Positions 1 through 6,033 of a DNA stretch of 6,033 nt are shown here, piece by piece. Within the stretch, counting starts at the first letter, position 1, and the number at the start of each line of letters is the position of its first letter. Source of the DNA: a bacterium (GTDB lineage Bacteria; Pseudomonadota; Gammaproteobacteria; Burkholderiales; Thiobacteraceae); NCBI GenBank assembly GCA_027438535.1, contig DAIAMA010000089.1, forward strand, positions 1 to 6,033, read 5' to 3'. The notes below the pieces were generated by a model. That model had not been told where the DNA came from. It saw nothing but the letters and a program-made list of their open reading frames with translations, and did no database searches. Position numbers and translations under genes: made by a program.

Positions 1-1
1 G

Positions 2-454
2 ATCCGTGCGGCACTGGCGGCCGGGCAGATCCGCATGGCGCGCGAATACCTGGGGCGTCCGTACAGTATCAGCGGGCGCGTGGTGCATGGCGATAAACTC
101 GGACATGAGCTGGGTTATCCCACCGCGAATATCCAGATGAAACACAACAAGCCGCCGTTGTCCGGCATCTTTGCGGTAGAATTGTGCGGGCTCGACGGAT
201 TGCCGATGCAGGGGGTCGCGAGCCTAGGTGTGCGACCTACGGTCAAACAAAACGGCGCGCCGACACTGGAAGTGCACCTCTTCAATTTTCACGATCGCAT
301 CTACGGCGCCCATGTCCGGGTGGATTTCCTGCATAAGCTGCGCGATGAAGAGAAATTCCCCGGCTTGCCGGCCTTGATCGCGCAGATCGCGCGCGATGTG
401 ACCGATACCGAAGATTTTTTTGCCGCCCGACGCAACGATATGACTCATGGCTGA
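2..454 (+). CDS. ribF: Bifunctional riboflavin kinase/FAD synthetase RibF, C-terminal part (5' end outside window)
   Basis: This is the riboflavin kinase half of RibF, the cytoplasmic enzyme that phosphorylates riboflavin to FMN and then adenylates FMN to FAD. The frame is open from the first bases of the window, reading [21 protein letters not shown], which matches the linker joining the FAD synthetase domain to the flavokinase domain. The ATG at 35 is therefore internal and not the start. About 150 residues are present. Seen: the GxxLGYPTAN segment, with the PTAN motif at 119-130 (its Thr and Asn bind Mg-nucleotide in the family), SLGVRPT, and LEVHLFNF with the likely catalytic Glu at 269-271. 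The stop TGA (452-454) lies inside the ileS start region (ATGGCTGA, 8-nt overlap), so the two genes are probably translationally coupled, as in the ribF-ileS arrangement of other proteobacteria. The N-terminal adenylyltransferase domain cannot be judged here. Confidence 0.95.
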   Translation: MRAALAAGQIRMAREYLGRPYSISGRVVHGDKLGHELGYPTANIQMKHNKPPLSGIFAVELCGLDGLPMQGVASLGVRPTVKQNGAPTLEVHLFNFHDRIYGAHVRVDFLHKLRDEEKFPGLPALIAQIARDVTDTEDFFAARRNDMTHG

Positions 455-3226
455 TTACAAAAATACTCTCAATCTTTCCGATACCCCTTTCCCGATGCGC
501 GGCGATCTCGCCAAGCGCGAACCGGCCATGCTCAAAGCCTGGCAAGACAAGCGCGTTTATCAGCGCATTCGCGAGGCGGCCAAGGGACGGCCAAAATTCA
601 TTTTGCACGACGGCCCGCCGTATGCGAACGGCGATATTCACATCGGCCACGCGGTCAACAAAGTACTTAAAGATATTATCGTCAAGAGCAAAACCTTGGC
701 CGGGTTCGATGCGCCCTATGTGCCGGGCTGGGATTGCCACGGTTTGCCGATCGAACATCAAGTCGAGAAAACGCACGGCAAACAAATCGAGCCGGCGCAA
801 TTCCGCGCGCTGTGCCGCGACTATGCCCAAGCGCAAATCGCGCGCCAGAAGCAAGACTTCATTCGCCTCGGCGTATTGGGCGATTGGGAGCATCCCTATC
901 TCACCATGGATTTCAAGGTCGAGGCCGACATCATTCGCACCCTTGGCCGCATTCTGGAAAACGGCTATCTGTACCAAGGCGCGAAGCCCGTGCATTGGTG
1001 CATCGATTGCGGCTCGGCGCTGGCCGAGGCCGAAGTGGAATATGAAGACAAAACCTCGCCCGCGATTGACGTGATGTTCGCGCTGCAAGAAGACGGCGCG
1101 AAGCTGGGCTTAGCCGCGAACCAGCCGGCCTTTGCCGTGATCTGGACCACGACACCGTGGACTTTGCCCGCCAATCAAGCGGTATGCGTGCACCCGGATT
1201 TTTTTTACGACTGGGTGCAAACGCCGCAAGGCGTACTGATACTGGCGCGCGATCTGGTCGAGTCGTGCATGCGGCGCTACGGCTTCGACACTTGGAATGT
1301 GCTGAAGAGCGTGAAGGGCCGCGAGCTGGAAGGACTCATGCTGCATCACCCCTTCTACGAACGCGCGGTACCCATCATCTGCGGCGACCACGTCACGATC
1401 GATGCGGGTATCGGGCTGGTGCACACCGCGCCCGGCCATGGTCTCGACGATTATGTGGTGGGCTCGCGCTACAAGTTGGCAGTGGATAATCCGGTCGGCG
1501 ACGACGGCAAGTTTTATGCGAACACGCCGCTGGTCGGCGGGCAATCGGTGTGGGGCGCGAACAAGACGGTGGTCGCGACGCTTGCCGAGCGGGGCCGCTT
1601 GCTGAAAGAAGAAAAACTCAAGCACAGCTATCCGCATTGCTGGCGGCACAAGACACCGATTATTTTTCGCGCCACTAGCCAATGGTTCATCGGCATGGAT
1701 ATCAGAAGACAGAAGACGGAGGACAGAAGACAGACATTGCGCGAGCAGGCGATGTCGGCGGTGGAAGCCACCGCGTTCTATCCGGCATGGGGCCGCGCGC
1801 GCCTGGAGGCGATGATCAAGAACCGGCCCGACTGGTGCGTGTCGCGCCAGCGCTTTTGGGGCGTGCCGATGGCCTTGTTCGTGCATAAAGAGACGGGCGA
1901 GCCGCATCCGCGCACCGCGGCCTTGATCGAACAAGTCGCGCAGCGCGTGGAGCAAGCGGGAATCGAGGCATGGTTCAGCTTGGATGCCGCCGAACTGCTG
2001 GGCGCCGAGGCCGGCCAATACAAAAAACTTACGCATACCTTGGATGTGTGGTTCGACTCCGGCGTGACGCATGCCGCGGTCTTGCGTCAGCGCGAAGCGT
2101 TACGCTACCCGGCCGATCTTTACCTCGAAGGCTCGGATCAGCATCGCGGTTGGTTTCAATCCAGCCTGCTCACCGGTTGCGCCACCGATGGCCGCGCACC
2201 CTACGAGGCGCTGCTCACGCATGGCTTCGTGGTCGATGGCCAAGGTCATAAAATGAGCAAGTCCAAGGGCAATGTGGTCGCGCCGCAAAAAGTGATCGAT
2301 ACCTTGGGCGCGGATATCTTGCGGCTGTGGGTAGCGGCGACGGATTATTCCGGCGAGTTGTCGATCTCGGACGAAATTTTAAAGCACGTGGTGGAAAGTT
2401 ACCGCCGGGTACGCAACACGCTGCGTTTTTTGCTCGCGAATATTGCCGACTTCGACCCCCGGCAACATCGCCTGCCGGTGGACGAATGGCTGGAGATCGA
2501 CCGTTACGCTTGGGTGATGACGTCGGATTTGCAGCACGCGCTGGAGCAGCATTACGCCGCTTACGAATTCCATCACGTGGTGCAAAAACTCACCGCGTTT
2601 TGCTCGGAAGACTTGGGTGGCTTCTATCTGGATATTTTGAAGGACAGGCTTTATACCGCAGGCCTTGATTCCAAGGCGCGCCGCGCGGCGCAAAATGCGC
2701 TGTACCACATCGCGCATGCGCTGACTCGTCTGCTTGCGCCGGTACTGTCGTTCACCGGCGAGGAAGTGTGGGCTGCCTTAACCGGCAATGCCGACGACAG
2801 CGTGTTCGTGCATACCTGGCATCGCTACGATATGCCGAAAGATGCGGCGGCGCTGCGCGCGCGCTGGGGCGCGATCCGCGAGTTGCGCGTCACGGTGCAA
2901 AAAGAATTGGAAACGCTGCGCGTGGCGGGAGACATCGGCTCATCGCTGCAAGCGGAAGTGGTGATTCACGCCAGCGGCGCCAAGTATGCCGTATTGGCTT
3001 CGCTCAAGGACGATTTGCGTTTTGCCTTGATCACATCGCAAGCGCGGGTGGTAGAAGTGAACGATCCCGCGCAGGAAAAAATCGTCGTCACGCCGAGCGT
3101 GGAGCGGAAGTGCGAACGCTGCTGGCATTATCGCGCGGATGCGGGCACCGACTCTGCGCATCCGGGGTTGTGCGGGCGCTGCATATCGAATTTGTATGGC
3201 ACGGGGAGCCGCGCGAACATGCCTAA
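447..3226 (+). CDS. ileS: Isoleucyl-tRNA synthetase IleS (class I); end uncertain because of a probable 1-base frameshift at about 3203-3206
   Basis: IleS charges tRNA-Ile with isoleucine in the cytoplasm and edits mischarged valine. Seen: [14 protein letters not shown] with HIGH at residues 65-68; the CP1 editing domain with [11 protein letters not shown] (residues 233-243) and [11 protein letters not shown] (326-336; H326 and D335 correspond to the editing residues H333 and D342 of E. coli); [14 protein letters not shown] at residues 602-606; an anticodon-binding domain; and a C-terminal zinc knuckle with Cys 889, 892, 909 and 912. The start overlaps the ribF stop by 8 nt with no clear ribosome site, which suggests coupling. 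In the given sequence the frame does not stop here but continues into LspA, ending at 3692 (1081 codons). The -1 frame after about 3203 instead gives the usual tail GEPREHA and TAA at 3224-3226, which would make a 926-residue enzyme. I annotate that end. A 7-bp tandem repeat at 1704-1731 adds an unusual basic/acidic loop. Confidence 0.93.
1704..1731 (+). repeat. Four-copy 7-bp tandem repeat (AGAAGAC) inside ileS
   Basis: Four head-to-tail heptamers: AGAAGAC at 1704-1710 and 1711-1717, GGAGGAC at 1718-1724, and AGAAGAC at 1725-1731, followed by a partial unit AGACA. In the ileS frame three units make seven codons, read as R-R-Q-K-T-E-D, and the tract yields [10 protein letters not shown] between GMDI and TLREQAM. 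The tract is purine-rich and contains four AGA codons, whereas the arginines I read elsewhere in ileS are nearly all CGN. Both differences in the third unit (1718 and 1721) fall at third codon positions and are silent. The surrounding residues ([10 protein letters not shown] before, [19 protein letters not shown] after) align with normal IleS. Confidence 0.85.
3201..3226 (+). other. ileS/lspA junction: G-run with probable single-base deletion that removes the ileS stop
   Basis: The bases from 3201 read ACGGGGAG. In the ileS frame this gives T-G-S-R-A-N followed directly by the lspA ATG (3219), with no stop. If the run of four G (3203-3206) had five, the frame would read T-G-E-P-R-E-H-A and end at TAA 3224-3226. 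That tail resembles other IleS C-termini (E. coli ends GEKRKFA). The restored overlap with lspA would be ATGCCTAA, 8 nt, the same geometry as ATGGCTGA at ribF/ileS. As it stands, the sequence predicts an in-frame IleS-LspA fusion. A sequencing error in a homopolymer is the simplest reading. A real mutation, or ribosomal slippage on GGGG, cannot be excluded. Confidence 0.75.
3203..3208 (+). promoter_or_regulatory. Likely ribosome binding site for lspA
   Basis: GGGGAG lies 10 bases before the ATG at 3219. The spacing is a little long but usable. It supports separate initiation of LspA at 3219 even though the upstream frame is open, and it coincides with the G-run suspected of losing a base. One more G would not change the distance from GGAG to the start. 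Confidence 0.5.
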
Positions 3227-3692
3227 TCTCGCGCGTTGGTTATTGCTCAGTCTTGCGGTGATCGTGCTCGATCAGTTGAGCAAGGCGTGGATCGCCGGCG
3301 CTTTCTATTATGGGGAAAGCTTGCCGGTATGGCCGTTTTTCAATCTGGTGCTCGCGCATAACAGCGGTGCCGCGTTCAGCTTCTTGGCCGGTGCGGCGGG
3401 GTGGCAGCGCTTCTTTTTCATCGGCATCGCCGTGGCCGCTTCGATATTGATCGTGCATTTCCTGAGAAAACATGCGGCGGAGCGCTGGTTTAGCCTCGGG
3501 CTGAGCCTGATTCTGGGTGGCGCGCTGGGGAATCTGATCGATCGGGTGCGCCTCGGCTATGTGGTCGACTTCCTGGATTTTTATTATGCAAGCTGGCATT
3601 TTCCCGCGTTCAACGTGGCCGATTCGGCGATTACCGTGGGTGCGGCGCTGTTAATTCTGGACAGTTTGCGCAAGCAAAAAAATACCGCATGA
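3219..3692 (+). CDS. lspA: Lipoprotein signal peptidase LspA (signal peptidase II)
   Basis: LspA is the inner-membrane aspartyl protease that removes signal peptides from diacylglyceryl-modified prolipoproteins. Starting at the ATG at 3219 it is 157 residues (E. coli: 164). Seen: four hydrophobic segments at about residues 7-26, 64-82, 92-107 and 132-150; the first conserved block [16 protein letters not shown] (48-56); [10 protein letters not shown] (100-109); GYVVDFLDF, with the likely catalytic D117; and FNVADSAI, with the likely catalytic D135. The 18-residue spacing of the two Asp agrees with the E. coli enzyme. The N- and C-termini face the cytoplasm in this family, so a fusion to cytosolic IleS would be topologically possible, but the start codon and upstream GGGGAG argue for independent translation. 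Its stop overlaps the next start (ATGA at 3689-3692). Confidence 0.95.
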   Translation: MPNLARWLLLSLAVIVLDQLSKAWIAGAFYYGESLPVWPFFNLVLAHNSGAAFSFLAGAAGWQRFFFIGIAVAASILIVHFLRKHAAERWFSLGLSLILGGALGNLIDRVRLGYVVDFLDFYYASWHFPAFNVADSAITVGAALLILDSLRKQKNTA

Positions 3693-4342
3693 CGGATTGG
3701 GCGAAATTTATCCAAGCCAAGATCAAGCTGGCGCGCAAGGGCGCGGCACCGTCTCCGGCCGCTCTGGATGCGCGTACGCCGCCGGGCCAGCATTTAGTCA
3801 CGAATTTTCCGGTGCTCGATCTTGGTATTCGTCCCAAGATCACGCGCGATACGTGGCGCTTGCGTTTGTTCGGCTTGGTGCCGCGGGAAGTCACCTTGGA
3901 TTGGGCCGCCCTGTCGCGCTTGCCGCAAGTAAAAACGGTGTCGGATTTTCATTGCGTCACGCGCTGGAGCCAGCTCGATATGCACTGGGAAGGCGTGTTG
4001 GCGCGGGAGCTGGTGATGCTGGCGCAACCCGCGCCGGAAGCGCATTTCGTTACGCTCCACGGCTATGATGAATACACCACGAATTTACCCTTGGCGGCCC
4101 TGCTCGACGCCGATGTGCTGATCGCGCACGGCGTATCGGGCAAACCGCTGTCGGACGAGCATGGCGGTCCGGTACGTCTGGTCGTGCCTAAGCGTTACGG
4201 CTGGAAAAGCGCGAAGTGGCTCGCGGCGATCGAGTTTCATGCGCAAGATCGTCCCGGCTTTTGGGAGGTGCGCGGTTATCACAACGACGCCGACCCATGG
4301 CGGGAAGAGCGCTTCGGCTACCCCGCGCAGCGTGAGGCATGA
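3689..4342 (+). CDS. Sulfite oxidase-like molybdopterin-dependent oxidoreductase (YuiH-like, cytoplasmic)
   Basis: A 217-residue protein made almost entirely of one oxidoreductase molybdopterin-binding domain (sulfite oxidase/MsrP superfamily). Seen: [16 protein letters not shown] near residues 31-46; a WRLRLFGLV strand at 56-64; DFHCVTRWS with Cys89, the expected molybdenum ligand, in a C-V-x-x-W-S context like that of Msr[13 protein letters not shown] (124-135); and [11 protein letters not shown] (167-177), a conserved cofactor-pocket stretch. There is no twin-arginine or other signal peptide, no transmembrane segment, no heme domain and no dimerisation domain, so it should be a compact cytoplasmic enzyme of unknown substrate. 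It begins in an ATGA overlap with lspA and lacks a clear ribosome site, implying translational coupling. fkpB follows after one base. The usual enterobacterial operon has no such gene here. Family assignment is firm; substrate and electron partner are not known. Confidence 0.87.
   Translation: MTDWAKFIQAKIKLARKGAAPSPAALDARTPPGQHLVTNFPVLDLGIRPKITRDTWRLRLFGLVPREVTLDWAALSRLPQVKTVSDFHCVTRWSQLDMHWEGVLARELVMLAQPAPEAHFVTLHGYDEYTTNLPLAALLDADVLIAHGVSGKPLSDEHGGPVRLVVPKRYGWKSAKWLAAIEFHAQDRPGFWEVRGYHNDADPWREERFGYPAQREA
4334..4337 (+). promoter_or_regulatory. Ribosome binding site deciding the fkpB GTG start
   Basis: GAGG at 4334-4337 sits six bases before the GTG at 4344. It lies within the last codons of the upstream molybdoenzyme gene. 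The alternative in-frame GTG at 4332 has no such element upstream, so 4344 is preferred. Confidence 0.5.
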
Positions 4343-4343
4343 G

Positions 4344-4811
4344 GTGGAAACGCAAGTCGCGCATGGCGCTACGATTCGTCTGCACTACAAGCTGTCCAGC
4401 CCGGCGGGAGCGGTATTCGAGAGCACATTCGAGGATGAGCCCGTTACGCTGATTTTGGGCCAGGGCGAGCTGGCGCCGAATTTAGAAAATTGCCTCATCG
4501 GTCTGCCGCTGCATGAGCGCCATGTTTTCATGCTGGAGCCGGCGCAGGCGTTTGGCTGTTTCGACGCGGGCTTGGTGCAGCGTATTCCGCGCGCGGAATT
4601 TCCGCCCGAAATGGCGCTCGCGCCGAAGGTCATGGTCGAATTTCAGTTACCCAATGGCACAACCCTGCCGGGCGTGATTCAAGAAATCGGCCCAAGCGAT
4701 GCCGTGGTGGATTTTAACCACCCCTTGAGCGATTGCCCGGTGATCTTCGAAGTGGAAGTGTTGGAAATTATGCCGGGGGCGGCGGCGCTTCGCCCACCGG
4801 ACTCACATTGA
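4344..4811 (+). CDS. fkpB: FKBP-type peptidyl-prolyl cis-trans isomerase FkpB (SlpA), SlyD-like
   Basis: FkpB is a cytoplasmic prolyl isomerase/chaperone with an FKBP domain and an inserted chaperone flap. From the GTG at 4344 it is 155 residues (E. coli FkpB: 149). Seen: [18 protein letters not shown] (11-28), the opening strand of the FKBP fold; [17 protein letters not shown] (38-54); the flap region [24 protein letters not shown] (64-87); and LPGVIQEI followed by the family hallmark VDFNHPL (122-128) and FEVEVLEI (135-142). The frame stays open far upstream to 4161, but that part only overlaps the molybdoenzyme gene in another phase and has no FKBP similarity, so I do not count it. The position after lspA in the same operon fits fkpB. 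The last 14 codons overlap the opposite-strand cold-shock gene, and the C-terminal tail after LEIMP is unlike the rest and may be free to vary. Confidence 0.93.
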   Translation: METQVAHGATIRLHYKLSSPAGAVFESTFEDEPVTLILGQGELAPNLENCLIGLPLHERHVFMLEPAQAFGCFDAGLVQRIPRAEFPPEMALAPKVMVEFQLPNGTTLPGVIQEIGPSDAVVDFNHPLSDCPVIFEVEVLEIMPGAAALRPPDSH

Positions 4812-4992
4812 TGGCGTGCGCGCCTTTTTCCCCTTTCGCGACTTCGAACGCCACGCGCTGCCCGCCTTTTAAAGTGCGGTAGCCGTCCATGTGAATGGAC
4901 GAGTAGTGAACAAATAGGTCTTCGCCTTCTTCCGGTGCGATAAACCCGTACCCCTTGCTATTGTTGAACCATTTGACGATACCGTTGGCCAT
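4768..4992 (-). CDS. Cold-shock domain protein (CspA family)
   Basis: A 74-residue single cold-shock domain, a small single-stranded nucleic acid-binding protein that melts RNA structure. Seen: [18 protein letters not shown] with RNP1 (KGYGFI, residues 13-18), then RNP2-type DLFVHYSSI (25-33), [15 protein letters not shown] and the closing [10 protein letters not shown]. It ends in a short extension EAPPPPA that is not part of the usual 67-70 residue core. The start is well supported by a very strong ribosome site just upstream. The gene runs opposite to its neighbours: its 3' end overlaps fkpB by 44 nt, and its 5' end faces ispH. Which Csp paralogue it is, and whether it is cold-induced, cannot be told. 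The leader appears far shorter than that of E. coli cspA. Confidence 0.95.
   Translation of the reverse strand: MANGIVKWFNNSKGYGFIAPEEGEDLFVHYSSIHMDGYRTLKGGQRVAFEVAKGEKGAHAINVSPVGEAPPPPA
4773..4800. terminator. GC-rich hairpin in the fkpB/csp convergent overlap (possible weak bidirectional terminator)
   Basis: CCGG+GGGCG (4773-4781) can pair with CGCCC+CCGG (4791-4795 and 4797-4800), with one bulged A and a nine-base loop. It lies where two convergent genes end. Neither strand has a convincing T-run afterwards: the - strand continues CATAATTTCC, the + strand ACTCACATTG. It also lies in coding sequence for both proteins, so the stem may be accidental. Confidence 0.25.
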
Positions 4993-4998
4993 TTGGAA

Positions 4999-5007
4999 CT
5001 CCTCCTT
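4999..5007 (-). promoter_or_regulatory. Strong Shine-Dalgarno for the cold-shock gene
   Basis: On the - strand the leader reads AAGGAGGAG, with the AGGAGG core eight bases before the ATG (complement of 4990-4992). It is the best ribosome site in the window and suggests high translation, as is usual for csp genes. Confidence 0.85.
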
Positions 5008-5024
5008 CTGTGCTGCGTAAAACC

Positions 5025-5051
5025 TTGTTATTATGTGTAATTGGCTATATT
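5025..5051 (+). promoter_or_regulatory. Putative ispH promoter on the + strand
   Basis: TTGTTA (5025-5030) and TATATT (5046-5051) resemble -35 and -10 boxes with a short 15-base spacer, in the AT-rich region just before ispH. Because csp points the other way and separates ispH from the fkpB operon, ispH needs a promoter here. The exact boxes are a guess, and they share bases with the proposed csp promoter. Confidence 0.35.
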
Positions 5052-5056
5052 GATAA
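5030..5056 (-). promoter_or_regulatory. Putative csp promoter on the - strand
   Basis: On the - strand, TTATCA (complement of 5051-5056) and CATAAT (complement of 5030-5035) are separated by 15 bases, resembling weak -35 and -10 boxes. Transcription would start about 30 bases before the csp start codon, giving a short leader. This is inferred from AT-rich composition in a GC-rich background; exact boxes are uncertain. Confidence 0.3.
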
Positions 5057-5072
5057 ACTATTTGGCGGATTT

Positions 5073-6002
5073 ATGCAAGTGTTCTTGGCCAACCCGCGCG
5101 GCTTTTGTGCCGGCGTCGATCGCGCGATCGACATCGTAGAGCGAGCGCTCACCTTGTACGGCGCGCCGATTTATGTGCGGCACGAAGTCGTACACAATAA
5201 GTTTGTGGTGGAGGATTTACGCCGCAAGGGGGCAGTGTTCGTGGATCAACTCGATGAAGTGCCCGGCGGCGCCACCGTGATTTTCAGCGCACACGGCGTA
5301 TCGCAAGCGGTACGCCAAGAGGCCGAATCGCGCGGCTTGAAAGTGTTCGACGCCACCTGCCCGCTGGTGACTAAAGTGCATGTCGAAGTGGCGAAGATGC
5401 GCGCCAGCGGCAAGGAAATCATCATGATCGGCCACAAAGGCCACCCCGAGGTCGAGGGCACCATGGGCCAAGCCGCGGGCGGCATGTATTTGGTGGAAAC
5501 GCCCGCGGACGTGGCCGCGCTCACGGTGAAAAACCCGGCCGATCTCGCCTTCGTAACCCAAACCACGCTATCGGTGGACGATGCGGCGAAGATTATCGAT
5601 GCCCTCAAGCAGCGTTTTCCCGCGATCCAAGGGCCGAAGAAAGACGACATCTGCTATGCCACGCAAAACCGGCAAGATGCGGTAAAAGCCTTGGCGCGGC
5701 AGTGCGATGTGGTGATCGTGGTGGGCTCGCCCAATAGCTCGAATTCCAACCGTCTGCAAGAAGTGGCCGAGCATCTGGGCGTGCCGGCTTATCGCGTGGA
5801 TACGGCGGCCGATCTCAAACCCGAATGGGTAAGGGGAAAAGCGCGCGTCGGCTTAAGCGCCGGCGCGTCCGCGCCGGAAGTGCTGGTGCAAGAAGTGGTG
5901 AGTCAATTGCGCGCGTTCGGCGCGAGCGTGGTGCAAGAAGCTCAAGGTGTCGCGGAAACAGTGGTGTTTCCGCTGCCTAAGGGCTTGGCGCTCCCGGCGT
6001 AG
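5073..6002 (+). CDS. ispH: 4-hydroxy-3-methylbut-2-enyl diphosphate reductase IspH (LytB)
   Basis: IspH is the iron-sulfur enzyme of the last step of the MEP isoprenoid pathway, reducing HMBPP to IPP and DMAPP in the cytoplasm. It is 309 residues (E. coli: 316). Seen: [14 protein letters not shown] with cluster ligand Cys12; VVHN with His41; FSAHGVS with His74; [11 protein letters not shown] with Cys96; [14 protein letters not shown] with His124 and the catalytic Glu126; [16 protein letters not shown] with the third ligand Cys194; and [11 protein letters not shown] (218-228) plus a SAGASAPE segment that binds the diphosphate. All key residues are present. I chose the ATG at 5073 because [14 protein letters not shown] is the normal N-terminus; an in-frame ATG at 5010 would add 21 residues and lies in the csp leader. 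The ribosome site is weak (GGCGG at 5064-5068). In enterobacteria ispH is in the same operon as fkpB, but here csp intervenes on the opposite strand. Confidence 0.96.
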   Translation: MQVFLANPRGFCAGVDRAIDIVERALTLYGAPIYVRHEVVHNKFVVEDLRRKGAVFVDQLDEVPGGATVIFSAHGVSQAVRQEAESRGLKVFDATCPLVTKVHVEVAKMRASGKEIIMIGHKGHPEVEGTMGQAAGGMYLVETPADVAALTVKNPADLAFVTQTTLSVDDAAKIIDALKQRFPAIQGPKKDDICYATQNRQDAVKALARQCDVVIVVGSPNSSNSNRLQEVAEHLGVPAYRVDTAADLKPEWVRGKARVGLSAGASAPEVLVQEVVSQLRAFGASVVQEAQGVAETVVFPLPKGLALPA

Positions 6003-6011
6003 CGTTAAAAT
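5985..6011 (+). promoter_or_regulatory. Possible promoter for a gene beyond the right edge
   Basis: TTGGCG (5985-5990, inside the end of ispH) and TAAAAT (6006-6011) resemble -35/-10 boxes with a 15-base spacer. The last 31 bases after ispH are otherwise AT-rich and contain no gene or hairpin terminator that I can see. Weak evidence. Confidence 0.2.
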
Positions 6012-6033
6012 CCCCCACCAAAATCCTAATTTT

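Noticed and set aside
35..37. ATG at 35 as the start of a short stand-alone riboflavin kinase
   Set aside because: The frame is open to the window edge and the upstream residues match the RibF interdomain linker, so the gene is simply cut off at the left.
1110..2072. Long open frame (320 codons) on the - strand inside ileS
   Set aside because: It is antisense to well-matched IleS motifs, shows no recognisable domain, and is expected from GC-rich codon use. The same applies to the 268-codon - strand frame at 282-1088.
447..3692. A true bifunctional IleS-LspA enzyme as the primary annotation
   Set aside because: The normal IleS tail and stop are present in the -1 frame, and lspA has its own start and ribosome site. 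A single-base deletion is a simpler account than a new fusion, so it is kept only as a hypothesis.
4161..4343. N-terminal extension of fkpB to an ATG at 4161
   Set aside because: This part overlaps the molybdoenzyme gene in another phase, has no FKBP similarity, and would make the protein about 60 residues longer than the family norm.
5010..5072. Upstream ATG at 5010 as the ispH start
   Set aside because: The extra 21 residues precede the normal [15 protein letters not shown]-terminus and would lie over the csp ribosome site and promoter region.
5860..5877. 7-bp GC hairpin (CCGGCGC/GCGCCGG) as a terminator or regulatory site
   Set aside because: It lies in the middle of conserved ispH coding sequence (SAGASAPE), has no T-run, and is readily explained by codon composition.

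Overview
The window is a GC-rich stretch of proteobacterial chromosome, most likely from a betaproteobacterium. This is inferred from the wording of the IleS N-terminus ([10 protein letters not shown]...), from the close match of IspH to beta/gammaproteobacterial forms, and from the conserved gene order ribF-ileS-lspA-fkpB-ispH. No species can be named from the sequence alone. All the core genes are housekeeping genes, packed tightly on the + strand.

Layout: (1) positions 1-454 hold the 3' part of ribF (riboflavin kinase domain), cut by the window edge. (2) ileS starts inside the ribF stop region (8-nt overlap). (3) lspA starts at 3219. (4) A small cytoplasmic sulfite-oxidase-like molybdopterin protein (3689-4342) follows through an ATGA overlap. 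(5) fkpB, an SlyD-like FKBP-type peptidyl-prolyl isomerase, starts at a GTG one base after that gene's stop. (6) A cold-shock protein gene lies on the - strand (4768-4992), tail-to-tail with fkpB and overlapping its 3' end by 44 nt. (7) ispH (5073-6002) runs rightward from a short AT-rich divergent intergenic region. There is no gene-free stretch longer than 300 bases.

Compared with the familiar ileS-lspA-fkpB-ispH operon of enterobacteria, two genes are extra: the molybdoenzyme between lspA and fkpB, and the antisense cold-shock gene, which separates ispH from the rest and probably gives it its own promoter.

Two features deserve attention. First, as written, ileS has no stop before lspA, so one 1081-codon frame encodes IleS and LspA together. 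However, the -1 frame at the junction encodes a typical IleS tail (GEPREHA) and a TAA that overlaps the lspA start in the same 8-nt style as ribF/ileS. One missing G in a G-run at 3203-3206 explains everything, so the fusion is either a sequencing error, a recent mutation or a frameshifting site. Second, ileS carries a four-copy 7-bp tandem repeat (1704-1731) that is translated as a charged Arg/Gln/Lys/Glu/Asp loop, unlike the rest of the gene. It looks like an inserted simple repeat tolerated in a variable loop of an essential enzyme.

I see no phage, insertion sequence, CRISPR array, tRNA or rRNA, and no convincing wholly new system.
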